Positions 1 to 11,544 of a stretch of 64,000 nucleotides of DNA are shown piece by piece. Both the position numbers and the translations under genes were made by a program. This DNA is from Microplitis mediator. Taxonomy: Eukaryota > Arthropoda > Insecta > Hymenoptera > Braconidae. The notes below the pieces were generated by a model. It worked only from the letters and a program-made list of their open reading frames with translations, searched no databases and had not been told where the DNA came from. Position 1 is the stretch's first letter, and each line of letters opens with the position of its first letter. Location of the stretch: NCBI RefSeq assembly GCF_029852145.1, contig NC_079975.1:14257275-14321274 (forward strand), in the 5' to 3' direction.

Positions 1-112
1 AGCGCTAGATTATACTGGTTTTCATCCGAGATGATAACCACATACATCTGGATTATACTCAGTACCATCTCAGATTAAACTCAGTTTCATCCCAGATTAT
101 ACGCAGTTATAA
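1..112. repeat. short imperfect tandem repeat
   Basis: About three to four imperfect copies of a unit near 25-30 bp built on 'GATTATACTCAGTTTCATC' (for example near 7, 51, 73 and 95). No coding potential is seen. The array starts at the window edge, so its true length is unknown. Confidence 0.5.
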
Positions 113-117
113 CTCTG

Positions 118-181
118 CCATTTTTTTTCTAGCGCATGCGTATCTAGTATACTAAACGCGCATGCGCTAGAGAAAAAATGG
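118..181. repeat. perfect hairpin with CGCATGCG core
   Basis: The arms 118-140 and 159-181 are inverted copies (CCATTTTTTTTCTAGCG against its complement, one or two mismatches) around a loop of about 18 bases. It could be a miniature inverted-repeat element end pair or a palindromic end of a larger element. GCGCATGCGC also occurs singly near 2570 and 15622, without the hairpin. Confidence 0.55.
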
Positions 182-429
182 TTGGGTTGTTCAATCGATC
201 TAGGTATCCGGCTGATTACTTTCGTGTAGGATATCAATTTATTCATTTACGGTTCTTATTAATAAGTTATAGTTCTTAATTGCAATTGAAATATCTCGAA
301 GATCTATCCGGTTCGAGTGAATAGTGACGCAAATCACGTGAATTTGTGATCCAAATCGGTCAGACCACTATTTTTTTAGGAGCTTGGCATTAAAATGGAA
401 ATAACTAGAAAACAATGCAGATTTTAAAA

Positions 430-960
430 AAAATTTATCAGAGATAATTTGTAGCAATAAAAATTGTCTACAAAAATTTTATGATAAGTCCGATAGTTTC
501 GCCGGAAAAGTAAAAAGATCTCGAAATTTACTCTAACTTGACTTCAAGCTCCAATAACTTTTAAACAGATGGATTTATCAAATAATGATAAGAGACTTTT
601 TTTGTAAAGCATTCAATTTTCTACAAAAAACTGTATTGAAAATTTCTGAATTCTTATTAGTTGACATGGTATCAAATTCAGAACGAGCAAAAACAAGTTC
701 TTCGAATGGTATTAAACTTTGACGTCGGATATCTTGTGAATGGTTGAATTTATGGAAAAATCATAAAGATCCTTTTTTGTAGATCAGTAAATTTTCTACA
801 AAATGTTGTTGAAGAGATTTTTTGTATCTAGATTTTTTCGGAATTCGAATGTATTTTTTTACTGTTACTAAATGAAAAATCGAAAATTATCAACAGCCAC
901 CTCTAAATATCAATATCAAGAGCTCAAATTTTAACTGTCACCATATTTTAAGATACACTT
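430..960. repeat. diverged ~165-bp tandem repeat, three units
   Basis: A phrase like ATTTTCTACAAAA recurs near 463, 628 and 791, about 164 bases apart, with a similar surrounding arrangement (a request-like 'gataagagactttttt' segment before it). The units are strongly diverged. The array directly precedes the GTTGACCC repeat at 998. The same pairing, with different unit sequence, occurs at 35.5-36.4 kb. There is no ORF. Confidence 0.4.
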
Positions 961-997
961 TCGATTTTTTTAAGTTCTTCAAAAAACAAAATCTGGG

Positions 998-1095
998 CGT
1001 CGGTTGACCCTGCGGGCCAGCCCCAAAACTTCCCGCTGTTTTCGAGCTCAAGGAGCTTGAAAACATTACTGTGAATATATTTTCAAGCTCTTCGA
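998..1095 (+). repeat. dispersed GTTGACCC / GAGCTCGAAAA repeat, copy 1
   Basis: This segment carries GGTTGACCCTGCGGGCCAG followed by AAAACTTCCCGCTGTTTTCG and nested palindromes of GAGCTCGAAAA. Two further copies lie at 15116-15250 (plus) and about 36275-36400 (minus). The GC-rich core is conserved while the flanks differ, so it is a dispersed repeat, not a local duplication. The family was not identified. Confidence 0.7.
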
Positions 1096-1189
1096 GCTCG
1101 AAAATGCTACTGCATGCAATTGTTTTTTTATGAGCTTTTCAAGCTCTACCAAGTTACGTATTTTGCTAAAGTTTAAAAAAACCCGGGAA

Positions 1190-1790
1190 ATAATGTTTTT
1201 ATAAAATTTTGTAAGATTTTATAAGATTTTACAGCACAATTTTATAAAAATTCATACAATTTTATAAAATTCAATCAAATTTTATAAAGTAAGATCTGAG
1301 TAAGGAACGTTATAAATAAATGTAATTTTATAAAATTGTATGACATTTTATAAAATTATATAAAATAGAACAAAATTTTATAAAGTTTTACACAATTGCA
1401 TAAAATTATATAAAATTTTATACAATTTTATAAGACTGTACAGCGAAATTTTATGGAATTTCATGTAATTTTATCAAATTTTATCAAATTTCATAGAATT
1501 TTATAAAATTTTCTATGGTAAGATCTTAAAAGGGAAGTCATAATTAGATAAAATTTTATATAACTGTACGAAATTTTATAAAATTGTATAAACTTTTATA
1601 CAATTTCATAAAATTATATAAATTTTTATACAATAATATACGATTTTGTAAAGTAAGATCTTAGTGAGGGGAGTAATAATTGAATGAAAATTGATATAAT
1701 TGTATGAAATTTTATAAAGTTTTATACGATTTCATAAAATTATATAAAATTTTATGAAATTTTATAAAGTAATTCCTTAGGAGGGAACAT
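1190..1790. repeat. TTTATAAAATT-type minisatellite, array 1
   Basis: Long run of short variants of TTTTATAAAATTTTATACAA, punctuated about every 150-200 bases by TAAAGTAAGATCTTAG-like junctions. It is related to the arrays at 25690-26340 and 28290-28620; copies 1 and 2 both start just after a CCCGGGAAA motif (1183 and 25688). This is non-coding. Confidence 0.8.
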
Positions 1791-2868
1791 TTTTATTTGT
1801 CACAGCACATAATATCACTGGATTACAAAATTAAATCGTTGATTTAATTTATTAATACTGTTGATTGTTTGAGCTCATGAATACGTAATAAATTGAATAC
1901 AAATTATAGAATTGAGCTTGAATAAATAAGTGAGATAATTGAAATAATTAATTTATTTGAACACTGAGTTGATCGCAAAAATGTCATGATAATAAGTAAC
2001 ATGAATTCAGAGGTTACCAAGTGAAGTTAATAATTGAACACTTTAATAACTATTTTCAATAGCACCAAATGCATAAATAATTGAGTTCATTGAGTTCAAA
2101 TAATAATAATCACTAAATTAAATTTAATTGAATGAGCTCGTAATAAATTACACTGAATTGAATTCATTTGTTGAACACGTGGTAGCATGATTGCAGAGGC
2201 TACCGAGTGAGAATTAACTTTGAGGTTAATTAAAATATTGAGCATGATGATAATTGAATAATTATAATATTGTCTATTAATTATATGAGCACTTGCAATA
2301 ATTATTTATTTAATAAATAAGCACCTGTGATGTTTCCCGTTTGAATAACCTCTTGAGAAACGTGGTTGATGATCACTGGATTATTTGAGTTCTTGAAGTA
2401 TTTTTAATGAGCTTGATGAGTGTTTAATTTTATTTGATGATTATTTCAATTTATTTACTTGCGATGAGCACAAAATGATACGATAAATAAAACACGTGTT
2501 TTTACTTGAATGTTTATAACGAAAGATAATGGCGTCGGTCTTCTCGACATGAGGCAGGAAACAGTTGATGCGCATGCGCCGCTCTGCACATGATCAAGTT
2601 TGAATCAATTGACTTGAGCCCAGTAGGTGCAGCCACTATCTGCCGGACGTGCAACTACATTTGAATTAGAATGTAGTTATGATTACGCAACACTAAGTAT
2701 TTTTACTATTTACAAAAAATCACGAGGAATTTTATTTTAATATTCATCATCTGAGATTTTTGCTATATTATTCTTTAAAAAATATAAAATAAATGTATTT
2801 GAATAATTCGCTTCAATTATTTTAAATAATTATGAAATTCAACTAATTTTTCATTTTCAGATCACAAT
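1791..2868. other. AT-rich stretch, no gene seen
   Basis: No ORF or RNA gene is recognised. Two related segments (near 2000-2060 and 2160-2230) share 'AGAGGTTACCAAGTGA / AGAGGCTACCGAGTGA' and suggest an old duplication. It may be the 5' flank of the Helentron-like remnant that follows. Confidence 0.4.
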
Positions 2869-3549
2869 GCCAAAAGTTGTAGTGCGAGAGTGTGAATAAC
2901 TTAAAAATAAAATATATGTGAGACGGCCAGCTAAAACATCAACAGAACGTTCACGTAAATATAGAGAGCGGCAAAGGGCTTTAAAAATGCAGCTAGACAA
3001 GAGTTGAATATCTCATCGTCCATCATTTCAAAAACTTGACCAAAAACTTCAGCAGAGCGTTGTCGTAACTACAGGTCTCAAAAAAGGGCTCGACGAAATG
3101 AAAAAAATCAAGAGTCAAATGACTTGACGCGAATCACTATTGGAGTTCATCAAGAACAAAAAAATTCTTAACCTTCAGCTTCGAGTTCACCAATGAAAAA
3201 AATAAAACTTCAACAGTTTGTTGTCGTGAGTTTATCACTAGAACAAAATCATTGAAAAACCTTACTTGTTTGGGGTGGTGACTTTAACATTAATTTCGCA
3301 GTTGACCATTTAAAACCATTAATTAACTTTCTAGTAGAAAAATTTAGTCTACAGTTAAATAATAATCCAAACACACCAACTACAAATTCAGGAACGACAG
3401 TAGATGCGATTTTAACAAGATATTTAGATAATATTGAAACACGAACTTACATTACGTATTTTAATTATCACAATGCTTTGGCCACAATAATACCAATGGA
3501 AATCGCATCAAATAATGTAAATATCAAAGAAATAAATTTAAAAAATTGA
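2869..3549 (+). pseudogene. internally deleted Helentron-like protein remnant (N-terminal basic motif plus endonuclease end)
   Basis: Starting at the ATG at 2869 (ATGCCAAAAGTTG), interrupted frames read KTSTERSRKYRERQRALK (about 2935-2990) and again TSAERCR (about 3045). This basic motif is typical of the N-termini of Helitron/Helentron proteins of arthropods. From about 3265 to the TGA at 3547-3549 an open frame without its own ATG reads GGDFNINF, then a TT..SGTTVDAILTRYLDNIET segment, then YFNYHNA. This matches the C-terminal half of an endonuclease/exonuclease/phosphatase (AP-endonuclease-like) domain: GDFN motif, then a degenerate form of the usual FSYHKP end. Rep and helicase regions are absent, so the two ends were joined by a large deletion near 3190-3260. 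Several stops make it non-functional. Assignment to Helentron rests on the combination of both ends; a LINE endonuclease remains possible for the second part. Confidence 0.55.
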
Positions 3550-3732
3550 ATTTATAATTTGTATTAATTTTCCACACTTTTATTATTAGGTAGATTCTTT
3601 TAAAAATCTAGGTATTGTATTTGTCCTCATGGTCGATTTTCCAAGGAATTTTGTCACAACCTATCATAATTAGTTGAGTAGAGTTCGAAAATACCATTCG
3701 TTGAAAAATTTATATATGTATGTATATATATA

Positions 3733-4512
3733 TGTAGCGTTGCTACTAGGTAACGCGATCGATAAAATTCGATATTGTGCTACCGAAGATTATCGATGGC
3801 GCACGGCTCAGGAATGTACAGCCGGCAAATCGGCCTAATCCTCGATGGTATTTCCGGCAACGGAAAGAAAATTATACGCGACACTGCACGAAAAATTAAT
3901 TACAATTTTTTATCACAGCTCGCGAAAACTTTTACCACTATTCGATTCGCACTAAAGGTCCCTCGAATCAACACTGATGCGGCATAACGTCCATAAGATG
4001 CCCAGCAATGCACCAGCGGTGATAAAAGAATAAAAAAAAACTGCACAATGATAACAAAAATCACTGCACTAATTAATTCAAAAATAAATTCACACAAAAA
4101 TAACTGTGAGTACAAAATCACGGTCTCGCCGATTAAACGGCAACGCGACAAAATATTCGCGGGAAAACAACACGAGAACTCGCGAAAATTTTGCACACTG
4201 TGTAATACACGTGTTCGACGCTTCCCTTAAAAAGAGATCACGTCGGGGTCACCAATTTAGTGGTTGAGGTGATAATATAAATTATTAAAACCAACTAATT
4301 AATTTAAACAAATGTTTTATTTAAATAAACGGAAAATAACGCAGTGATTGTAAGTATACAGTAAAGTAAGAAGCCTGGATGCGTGTGTACAATCCCACGG
4401 TCTATTACTAATTGTCCCCACCAATGTGGTAGAGATGGATAAAATGAAATAATCGATGTTCGACGGAAACTGTCGAATTTTATCGATCGCGTTACCTAGT
4501 AGCAACGCTACA
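3733..4512 (-). mobile_element. rearranged LTR retrotransposon fragment (LTR + leader, with an inverted LTR tip)
   Basis: On the minus strand an LTR begins at 4512 with TGTAGCGTTGCTACTAGG, carries an AATAAA signal near 4325-4318, and ends near 4261. It is followed by a primer-binding site (4254-4236) and leader sequence running down to about 3773. At 3733-3772 the first 40 bases of the same LTR occur again on the plus strand, so both outer ends of the segment are LTR 5' tips facing outward in inverted orientation. Both tips abut (TA)n. No gag or pol domain is recognised between them; the short ORFs at 3775-4230 are not convincing. The structure resembles an intramolecular (self-)integration product, but other rearrangements are possible. 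Confidence 0.65.
4236..4254 (-). promoter_or_regulatory. primer-binding site complementary to tRNA-Trp 3' end
   Basis: The plus strand reads GATCACGTCGGGGTCACCA, the 3' end of an insect tRNA-Trp including CCA; the minus strand is therefore TGGTGACCCCGACGTGATC. It lies a few bases inside the LTR end, as expected for a Ty3/gypsy element primed by tRNA-Trp (a habit of the CsRn1 group). Confidence 0.8.
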
Positions 4513-4534
4513 TATATATATATATATATAATAG

Positions 4535-5895
4535 AACCAAGTTTTGAGAACACGATTGCGCCTAGAATCCTTATCGGATCCTAATGAAATTTTTTACACT
4601 TATTCTATGGGCGATTACCACGGTTAAGTTCGAAGATGGGCTAAATCGTTCGATTAGTTTAGAAGATATGGCTGTTTCAAATTCCCATGATTTTTCAAAA
4701 AAAAAAAATTTTATCCACTTTCAAGTTCATATAACTTTAAAACTAAAACTCATAGATAATTTCCGTAAAAACTATTTGAAAGCTTGTCTAATAAGCTTTA
4801 ATTTATGACCTTAAACTTGATGTTTTGACCATTTCTTCAAATAATTTGATGGCCTTGAAAATTTTAATAGAATCAAAAAATGTTGAAAATATGGTTTTCA
4901 TTCAACATCATTTATGCATTTCCCATTATAATCAAATTTCGTCAGTTGTATTTTATTGTGCACAAAATAACCTGTAAATTTCACAGCTATTTTATATTTT
5001 AAAAGTATTTCTTTTATTACTTATGATGTATCAAATGTACCTCTACGACGTATGATTATAGCTGGTCTTGTCATTACGATAGCACCTACAGCTCTTATCG
5101 AATCTTAATGAAATTTTCCACACTTATTCTATAGGCGATTATCTTGATCAAGTTCGAAGATGGGCTGAATCGTTCAAATAGTTGTGAAGTTATGGCTGTT
5201 TGAAATTTCCACGAGTTTTCGAAAAAATCAGTTTTTATTCACTGTTGAAGTTCATATAACATTAAAACTAAAACTGATAGACAATTCCAGTAAAAAGTAT
5301 TTAAAAGCTTTTCTAATAAGCTTTAATTAAAGACCTTAAACTTAATGTTTTGACCATTTCTTCCAATAATTTGATAGCCTTAAAAATTTTAATGGAATCA
5401 AAAAATGTTGAAAATATGGTTTTCATTTCACATAACTTATGCATTTCCCATTATAATACAATTTTGTCAGTTGTATGATAGTGTGAACAAAATAACCTGT
5501 AAATTTCACTGCTATTTTATATTTTAAAAGTATTTTTTTTATTATTTATGCTGTTTCAATCGTACCTGTACGTCCTATAATTATAACTGATCTTGCTGTC
5601 GTAATAGTAATTACAATTATGATCTCATACTAATTAAAATTTCTATACTTTGTTTACGTGAAGGTTAGTTTAGTACATTACCTATATAATGTTTTGTCAA
5701 ATCAACTATCTGAAGTTCTCTATCGAAAATAGTCGTTGTCTTTTTTTACTCTCACTCTTAGAAAACGAGCCTAATTTCATATCATGACTATACACTATCA
5801 TGTATCACAAGATATGTATGTATGAAACTTTTTACATAGATTAATTGGAAAATCTACCTTCCATTTCGGCTGCCGAATGGCCTTTTTTTTTAATT
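4535..5895 (+). repeat. 1.35-kb dispersed element with internal ~520-bp duplication, copy 1
   Basis: Two related units, about 4558-5080 and 5090-5610, share phrases such as AATGAAATTTT..CACTTATTCTAT and TTCGAAGATGGGCT. They are followed by a unique 3' part ending in CATTTCGGCTGCCGAATGGCC. A second copy occurs in reverse at 50465-51785 with both units and the same 3' end. No coding function is seen; an ORF at 5845-6060 is not supported. Confidence 0.75.
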
Positions 5896-6946
5896 ACAAT
5901 CAGATTCATTAAATTTCCAACATACCTTTCTTTTTCCCTCCCTTTAAGTCTCGGAAATCTAAAGCTTAACATTAGTATAAATACACTAATGCAAAAAATT
6001 AGAGGAACAGAAAAATTTTATAAATTTTTTAGTGATTTTTGGAAGGCTGTAACTTGGTGAAAAAAAATCGTATCAAGATTTTAAAAGAAGCATTTTTATA
6101 GCTTGAAATCTCTAGTTTTGGTGTATTTTTAAAAAATTTTTTAAAAGCTTCGGTTATTGCGCAAACATGAGAAATACCGCGAGACAAAAAATTTCTAAAT
6201 TTTTTTTTTATTTCCGAAAAGCCCACGGACCGCGGAAAAATTCTTTCAACTAAACGAATGCATACACTGTAAAAAATAAGGTACTGACATTAAACTCCCT
6301 AAGAGTTTGACAAATTTCATCTTCAGTGAAACCAAATTCGTTTGAACCAACGAAAACTAGTTTGTCTCAAGAAAATCATTTTTATTGAATGAAAATCTCT
6401 ACTCGATTATGAGAAATTGCTTAAGCATTAATGTTAAAAGTTTTTAAGTTTGATCGTAATTAAAGTAACATTTGATTGAATAGTAAAATATATTTTAATT
6501 AAATTTTGGATGTACTTGATTTAAAAATAAAAAATTGTTGAAGCAAACTTTTCAATTTTTAGAAATTTAACTGAAACTCTTGAAACGTTTAGTTTGACAA
6601 CTTCACTTGTTTCAATGAAACAAAAGTAGTTTCCTATAATACCGAACGTGTCGTGTCAACCGACAAGTTTCTTGGGGAGAGAATCCGACGAGGTTGTAGG
6701 AGTAATTTGACGCACTCACATGAAAACTGAAAAATATTCGACAAGAATATAAATGTATTTGTTACAAAATATTGAATTATATTTGAATGAAAGTCTTTAT
6801 ATTATCTATTAAATAAAAAAATTGATTTATAAAAAGAGTCACATATTTATCTCGTTTAGATCAATGTATAAGCAATTGACTGTATATATTCATTCAATAT
6901 GAAAACAAAGTACTAGAAGCACAACTAAACTAAAAATTTCCTACAG

Positions 6947-7019
6947 GTTCCGTAGCGTAGCGGTAAAGCGTCTGACTCTCACGCGTAGGGTACTGGGTTC
7001 GAATTCACTGGATACCAAT
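6947..7019 (+). tRNA. degenerate tRNA-like sequence (tRNA-derived retroposon head or tRNA pseudogene)
   Basis: An A-box-like TAGCGTAGCGGTAAAGCG and a B-box GGTTCGAATTC are about 35 bases apart, with CTGACTCTCAC in the anticodon-loop position (CTC if read as tRNA-Glu). The overall resemblance to tRNA-Trp or tRNA-Glu is clear, but the acceptor and T stems pair badly. It is therefore not a functional tRNA gene. It sits inside the 6265-8647 element. Confidence 0.5.
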
Positions 7020-7088
7020 ATTACGATTATTTAATTTCTCACTAAAAACTGAGTGTGTCAAAATTATTTGTAGAGTGCAATATATATA

Positions 7089-7988
7089 GGGAAAGGGGGG
7101 GGGGGGCAAAAGGAGGTAGGGTAGGCAAAACGGGGTACCCCCAAAATTTTATAAAAAAAAAAAATTTTTTTTTTTCGTCTAATTAGTATAAATCCTATAT
7201 ATTTGCGCACTTTTAGTTCTAAGCATGACACCTGGGGCAAAATGAACCAGCCGAAAATTTTTAAAAAATGATCCTTTCATATTTTTATCGTCAAATTGAA
7301 AAAAATAAAATACACTAATCCATTTTTCAGCTGATTTGTTATAGCTGGGGCAAAAAAATATTCGAAAATAATATTTTATTTTTTCATTGATAAAATATTT
7401 TAAATAATGCAAAATAATCTGCAATCTAAAAAATCAAAAACACATTTTTTGCGTTCAAAATAATGACAAATAAAAAAGACAGAATTGTTTTTTTCTATTA
7501 AATAGCAATTAGTAATGAAGCTAATCAAGGGGAAACGATTTATTACACTTAAAAAAATTTTTCTTGAGTATTATAAAACCAAAAATAGTTGTCAAGAGAA
7601 AGAAAAACATTCTTAATAATGAAAACAATTTAAAAAAAAAAAAAAAAAAATATCATTTTATGGATGGAGGCCTCTCTGCCCCACAAAAATTTTTTTTTTG
7701 CCTTCGTGTCCACCAATGATGTGAAATGTGATTTTTCTTCATGTATATTACATATAAGAGATTCAAGTAATAAAATTTGATCAATTTTCAGAAATTTTTT
7801 TTTTTCAACTTTTTTTAAGGGTACCCCGTTTTGCCCGCGAAAAATAAAAATTTTATTTTTTAATGGCAGCTAAAAATTTTGTCTATTTACCTCGAATATC
7901 ACTAAAAACGAAAACATTTAACGTATTTTAGTCCTCGAAAACTTAGTATTTCCTTAGGTACTCCCTTTTGCCCCCCCCCTCCCTCCCC
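7089..7988. mobile_element. miniature element with GGGGCAAAA-type ends, nested
   Basis: The left end has GGGAAAGGGG..GGCAAAAGG then GGCAAAACGGGGTACCC. The right end has the complement GGTACTCCCTTTTGCCCC and CTCCCC. TA borders both sides (7087-7088, 7989-7990). Related copies are at 19823-20328 and a fragment at about 33240-33475, which shares a CATTTTGCCCCAGGT phrase. Interior ORFs are in AT-rich sequence without recognisable domains. Confidence 0.7.
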
Positions 7989-9112
7989 TAATGTAATAAT
8001 AATAATAATAATAATATAATGTAATTGTCTCAATACTTGATAAAAAAAAAAAAAAAGCAATAAAAGTAAAATCAAAAATAATAAAATGCAAAAATAAAAT
8101 TTTTTTTTAATTAATTATTGATGAAATAATTAAAGGCAATATTCACTTGATTCAGATTGATGTTTTTTTTGGATCAATGCAATACAGCAATTTGAAATAA
8201 TTCGATTTTTTATTGAAACAATTGCAAGGAAAGTTTCTACGGACTTAAAAAAATATTACTTTTAACACTGAAATTCATTTGCTTTAATAAAATTATGACT
8301 TAACTGAAAATTCTTCATACCTTCAATGACCTTACAAATTACTTTGAGTGAAATTTTTGATTATTTTATGTAAAACGAAAATCATTATTGTATCAACAGC
8401 ATTCATGACTTGAACTAATTCCTATTTTTTTTTAAATGAAAAAAGTTATTGAGTTATATCAAATACTATAGAGTTAGTTCAAACGAATCGGGACCTTCCC
8501 TCAAGAAACTCTCAGTTGGAGCAAAATATACTGTCAAACGTAGAGCGCGGTAGACTCAATCGCTTGACGCGCTTGGCTGTATCCAAACGCACGGAGTACT
8601 TGAGCCAAACGAATCTGGTTTGACTTCAGGAATCTTTTTTTACAGTGTAGCTCGTTTAGCATATTTATTCAGCTTCAATTTGGATTTTTTTTTAACCTCG
8701 TAGGACGATTTGTCGCAGAGATATCAGACTTCAAACGAAAAATGATCCGTTTGGCTTTGATCTTCGATATTTCAGGTACAAATGATCGCACGGATAGTTA
8801 AAGGGGGGCATTAAAAACTTGAATAAATTTCCTAAAAGACCCTGTCATCATTTTTGAAAAAAAAAAAAAATTTTTTTTATTTTTAACATCCATTAGAAGT
8901 AACTATAAAAAAATGACTTTTTTTGGGTTCTTAATAAATCGACCGCTACTCTGCAAATATCGATAAGAAAAATGAGGTTGCCAGAGACTTTTTTAGCTTA
9001 ATGTACTTCCAAGACCCCTGTAAATTTTTAGATTGATCTATCTAACCGTTTTTTGGGAATCATCGATCAAAGTTTTACTAAACACTTGAAGGAACAAGAT
9101 TTGTTCCTTTAA

Positions 9113-10012
9113 GGGGGGGGGTATGGTTTTAAAATTTTTTTTTTATTTTTATTTTTATTTTTTTTCTGAATGAACAATATGTCGAGAATATTGTGTACAA
9201 ATTTTAAATCAATCCGAGTAAAACTAACGGAGTTACAGCGTTTCAAATGACCGGCCGTGATACCTGATTTTTATACCTGCCCGACCTGCCCCTACATACC
9301 CCTAGTAGAAATCAGTTGCAATTTTCTTTGTTCTTCCGAACCCCTTGCTCCGGCTATGTGTCTTTCAAAGGATGTAACCTGATGACTCAATATAAGTATA
9401 AAAATTCATATTCTTTTATTGATAGTTTATTTCAAATTTTCACGAATAAAAAACTTTAAATGGATTTTCCCGAAAACGTTATTTTTAAAGTCCGTGAACA
9501 TCACAACTCAAAATGTGCTGAACCGATCCTTTTGAAAATTTGAACATTACTTCTCCACATCATTCAACAGGTAACCACGAAGAGTTTTTTTTTGTTTTTC
9601 ATTTTTTTCTATTTTTTAATAACAAATTAACCGCGATTATTTGAGCTGAAATCGCGTTTTTCACTTCCAAGTGCTGAAAAAAATCGAAAAAAAAAAAAAA
9701 AAAAAAAACTCTTCGTGGTTACCTTGAGAAATGCATCAACTTTAAAATGCATATCAATTTTTTTTTCCGATGATCCGGTAACGAGTTATGATGTTCACCG
9801 CAAAACGACTTTTTTCGAGGCGCCTCCGGAGATTCAACGTCACCAGCTTATTAATCAATATTTTTCGTTTAAAATTTTTTCTGATATTCTTTAAAAGTTG
9901 TACAATAATATGTGATTAAGTTTAATGAAATTATATTACTCATCTCGCCGAGAAAAAATCACAAAAATATGCTTTTTTTTCGCCATTGAAACCCTACCCC
10001 CCCCCCCCCCCC
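9113..10012. mobile_element. 900-bp TTAA-flanked element with C/G-run ends
   Basis: TTAA at 9109-9112 and 10013-10016 flanks GGGGGGGGGTATGGTTTT and its complement AAACCCTACCCCCC. The related palindrome at 11930 shows an uninterrupted GTTTAATTGTTTT site, which supports a TTAA duplication as made by piggyBac or Kolobok-type transposases. It contains an internal hairpin (9574-9722) with CTCTTCGTGGTTACC arms. There is no transposase. Confidence 0.75.
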
Positions 10013-11544
10013 TTAATTGTGTAATCATAATCAAAATGAAAAAATATATTTTTTTGGACTTTTCTCATATTTTTGCGGTGGTTACTCAGCAAATGCAAGG
10101 AAATGACAAAAAAAAAATCTCCAAAAAACGTCAAAAAAAAATATTCGAACACAAAAAAATAAGTTTCAATTTTTTTTATTCTTTGATTTTTTTTGACGTT
10201 TTTTGGAAATTTTTTTTTTATCATTTCCTTGCATTTGCCTTTCAAGTGTTTAGTAAAACTTTGATCGATGATTTCCAAAAAACGGTTAGATAGATAAATC
10301 TAAAAATTCACAGGGGTCTTGGGGGTGCATTAAGCTAAAAAAGTCACTGGCAACATTATTTTTTTCTATCGATATTTACAGAGAAGCGGTTGATTTACTT
10401 AAAAACAAAAAAAAATCATTTTTTTGTACTTACTTCTAATGGATGTTAAAAATTAAAAAATTCTTTTTTTTTTAAATGATGACAGTGTCTTGTAGCGAAT
10501 TTATTCAAGTTTTTAACGCCGCCTTCAATTTCCTGTGCGGTCATTAGTACCTGAAATATCGAAGATCAAAGTCAAAAGGATCAATTTTTGTTAGAAGGCT
10601 GATATCTCTAGGACAAATCGTCCTACGAGGTTAAAAAAAAAGCCAAATTGAAGCTGAATAAATTTCCTAAACGAGCTATGCATTCGTTTAGCTGAACGAA
10701 TTTTTCCGCGGTCCGTGGGAAAAAAAAAAATTTAGAATTTTTTGTCTCGCGGTATTTCTCATGCTTGCGAAATAACCGGAGCTTTTAAAAAATTTTGATA
10801 AAAATACACCAAAACTAGAGATTTCAAGCTATAAAATGCTTTTCTTAAAATCTTGATACGATTATTTTTAACCAAGTTACAGCCTGCCAAAAATCATTAA
10901 AACACATGTGTACTTTGTACGCACGCACTTTTTTTTTGTCATATCAACGGCGGAAGTTGAATTTGAGAGGGAAACAGTCAAAAAGGTTTTAAGTCATGTA
11001 GGAATGTAGAGACGGATAGAGAGAGAGAAGTTACTTTTCGATACCAGTTCGAGGAAAGTTAACCAAACTATCGATTGCCAGAAATCGTATGGTTTGCGCC
11101 CTTTGCATATTGCTTGAAAATCCATCTTTCGCGGTTGATATGACAAAAAACAATTTCGAACAGAAAAAAAAAAGTTTTAATTTTTTTTTTCTTCGATTTT
11201 TTTTTTATATTTTTTGGAAAAAAATTGAAAGAATTTTTTCGCGGTCCGTGGGCTCTTCGGAAAAAAAAAAATTTAGAAATTTTTTGTCCCGCGGTATTTC
11301 TCATGTTTGCGCAATAGCCGGAGCTTTTAAAAAATTTTGATAAAAACGCACCAAAACTGGAGATTTCAAGCTGTGAAATGCTTTTTTTTAATCTCGATAC
11401 GATTATTTTTCACAAAGTTACAGCCTTCCAAAAATCACTAAGAAATTTATAAAATTTTTCTGTTTCTTTAATTTTTTGCGTTAGTGTATTAGGAATGGAA
11501 GGTGAATCCAAAATCAAGTCTTAATATTAATATTTAGAGGTCGG

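Larger units (their letters stand above)
6265..8647. mobile_element. 2.4-kb TA-flanked inverted-repeat element inserted in foldback arm
   Basis: The ends are CACTGTAAAAAA at 6265 and TTTTTTTACAGTG at 8647, flanked by TA on both sides. The sister arm near 10680 reads ACGAGCTATGCATTCG, i.e. the uninterrupted site on the other strand, which proves the insertion point and the TA duplication. Subterminal regions share AAACCARATTCGTTTG. It contains a tRNA-like segment (6947-7019) and a further insertion (7089-7988). No transposase ORF is seen. Confidence 0.8.
5984..11486. mobile_element. large foldback element with TA target duplication, heavily invaded
   Basis: The ends are CACTAATGCAAAAAATTA at 5984 and its near complement ending at 11486, each bordered by TA (5982-5983, 11487-11488). 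The left arm (5984-9112, minus insertions) is repeated inverted at 10017-10905 and partly again at about 11225-11486, so the right arm is duplicated around a segment (10906-11224) of unknown origin. Insertions at 6265-8647 and 9113-10012 interrupt the left arm and the centre. ORFs in this region run through poly-A/T tracts on both strands and are by-products of the palindrome. No transposase is seen, so it is non-autonomous. Confidence 0.65.

Noticed and set aside
9925..10293. 122-aa ORF and its minus-strand partner of 94 aa
   Set aside because: Both run through a C-run and a palindrome of poly-A/T tracts; there is no domain and the two strands are mirror images.
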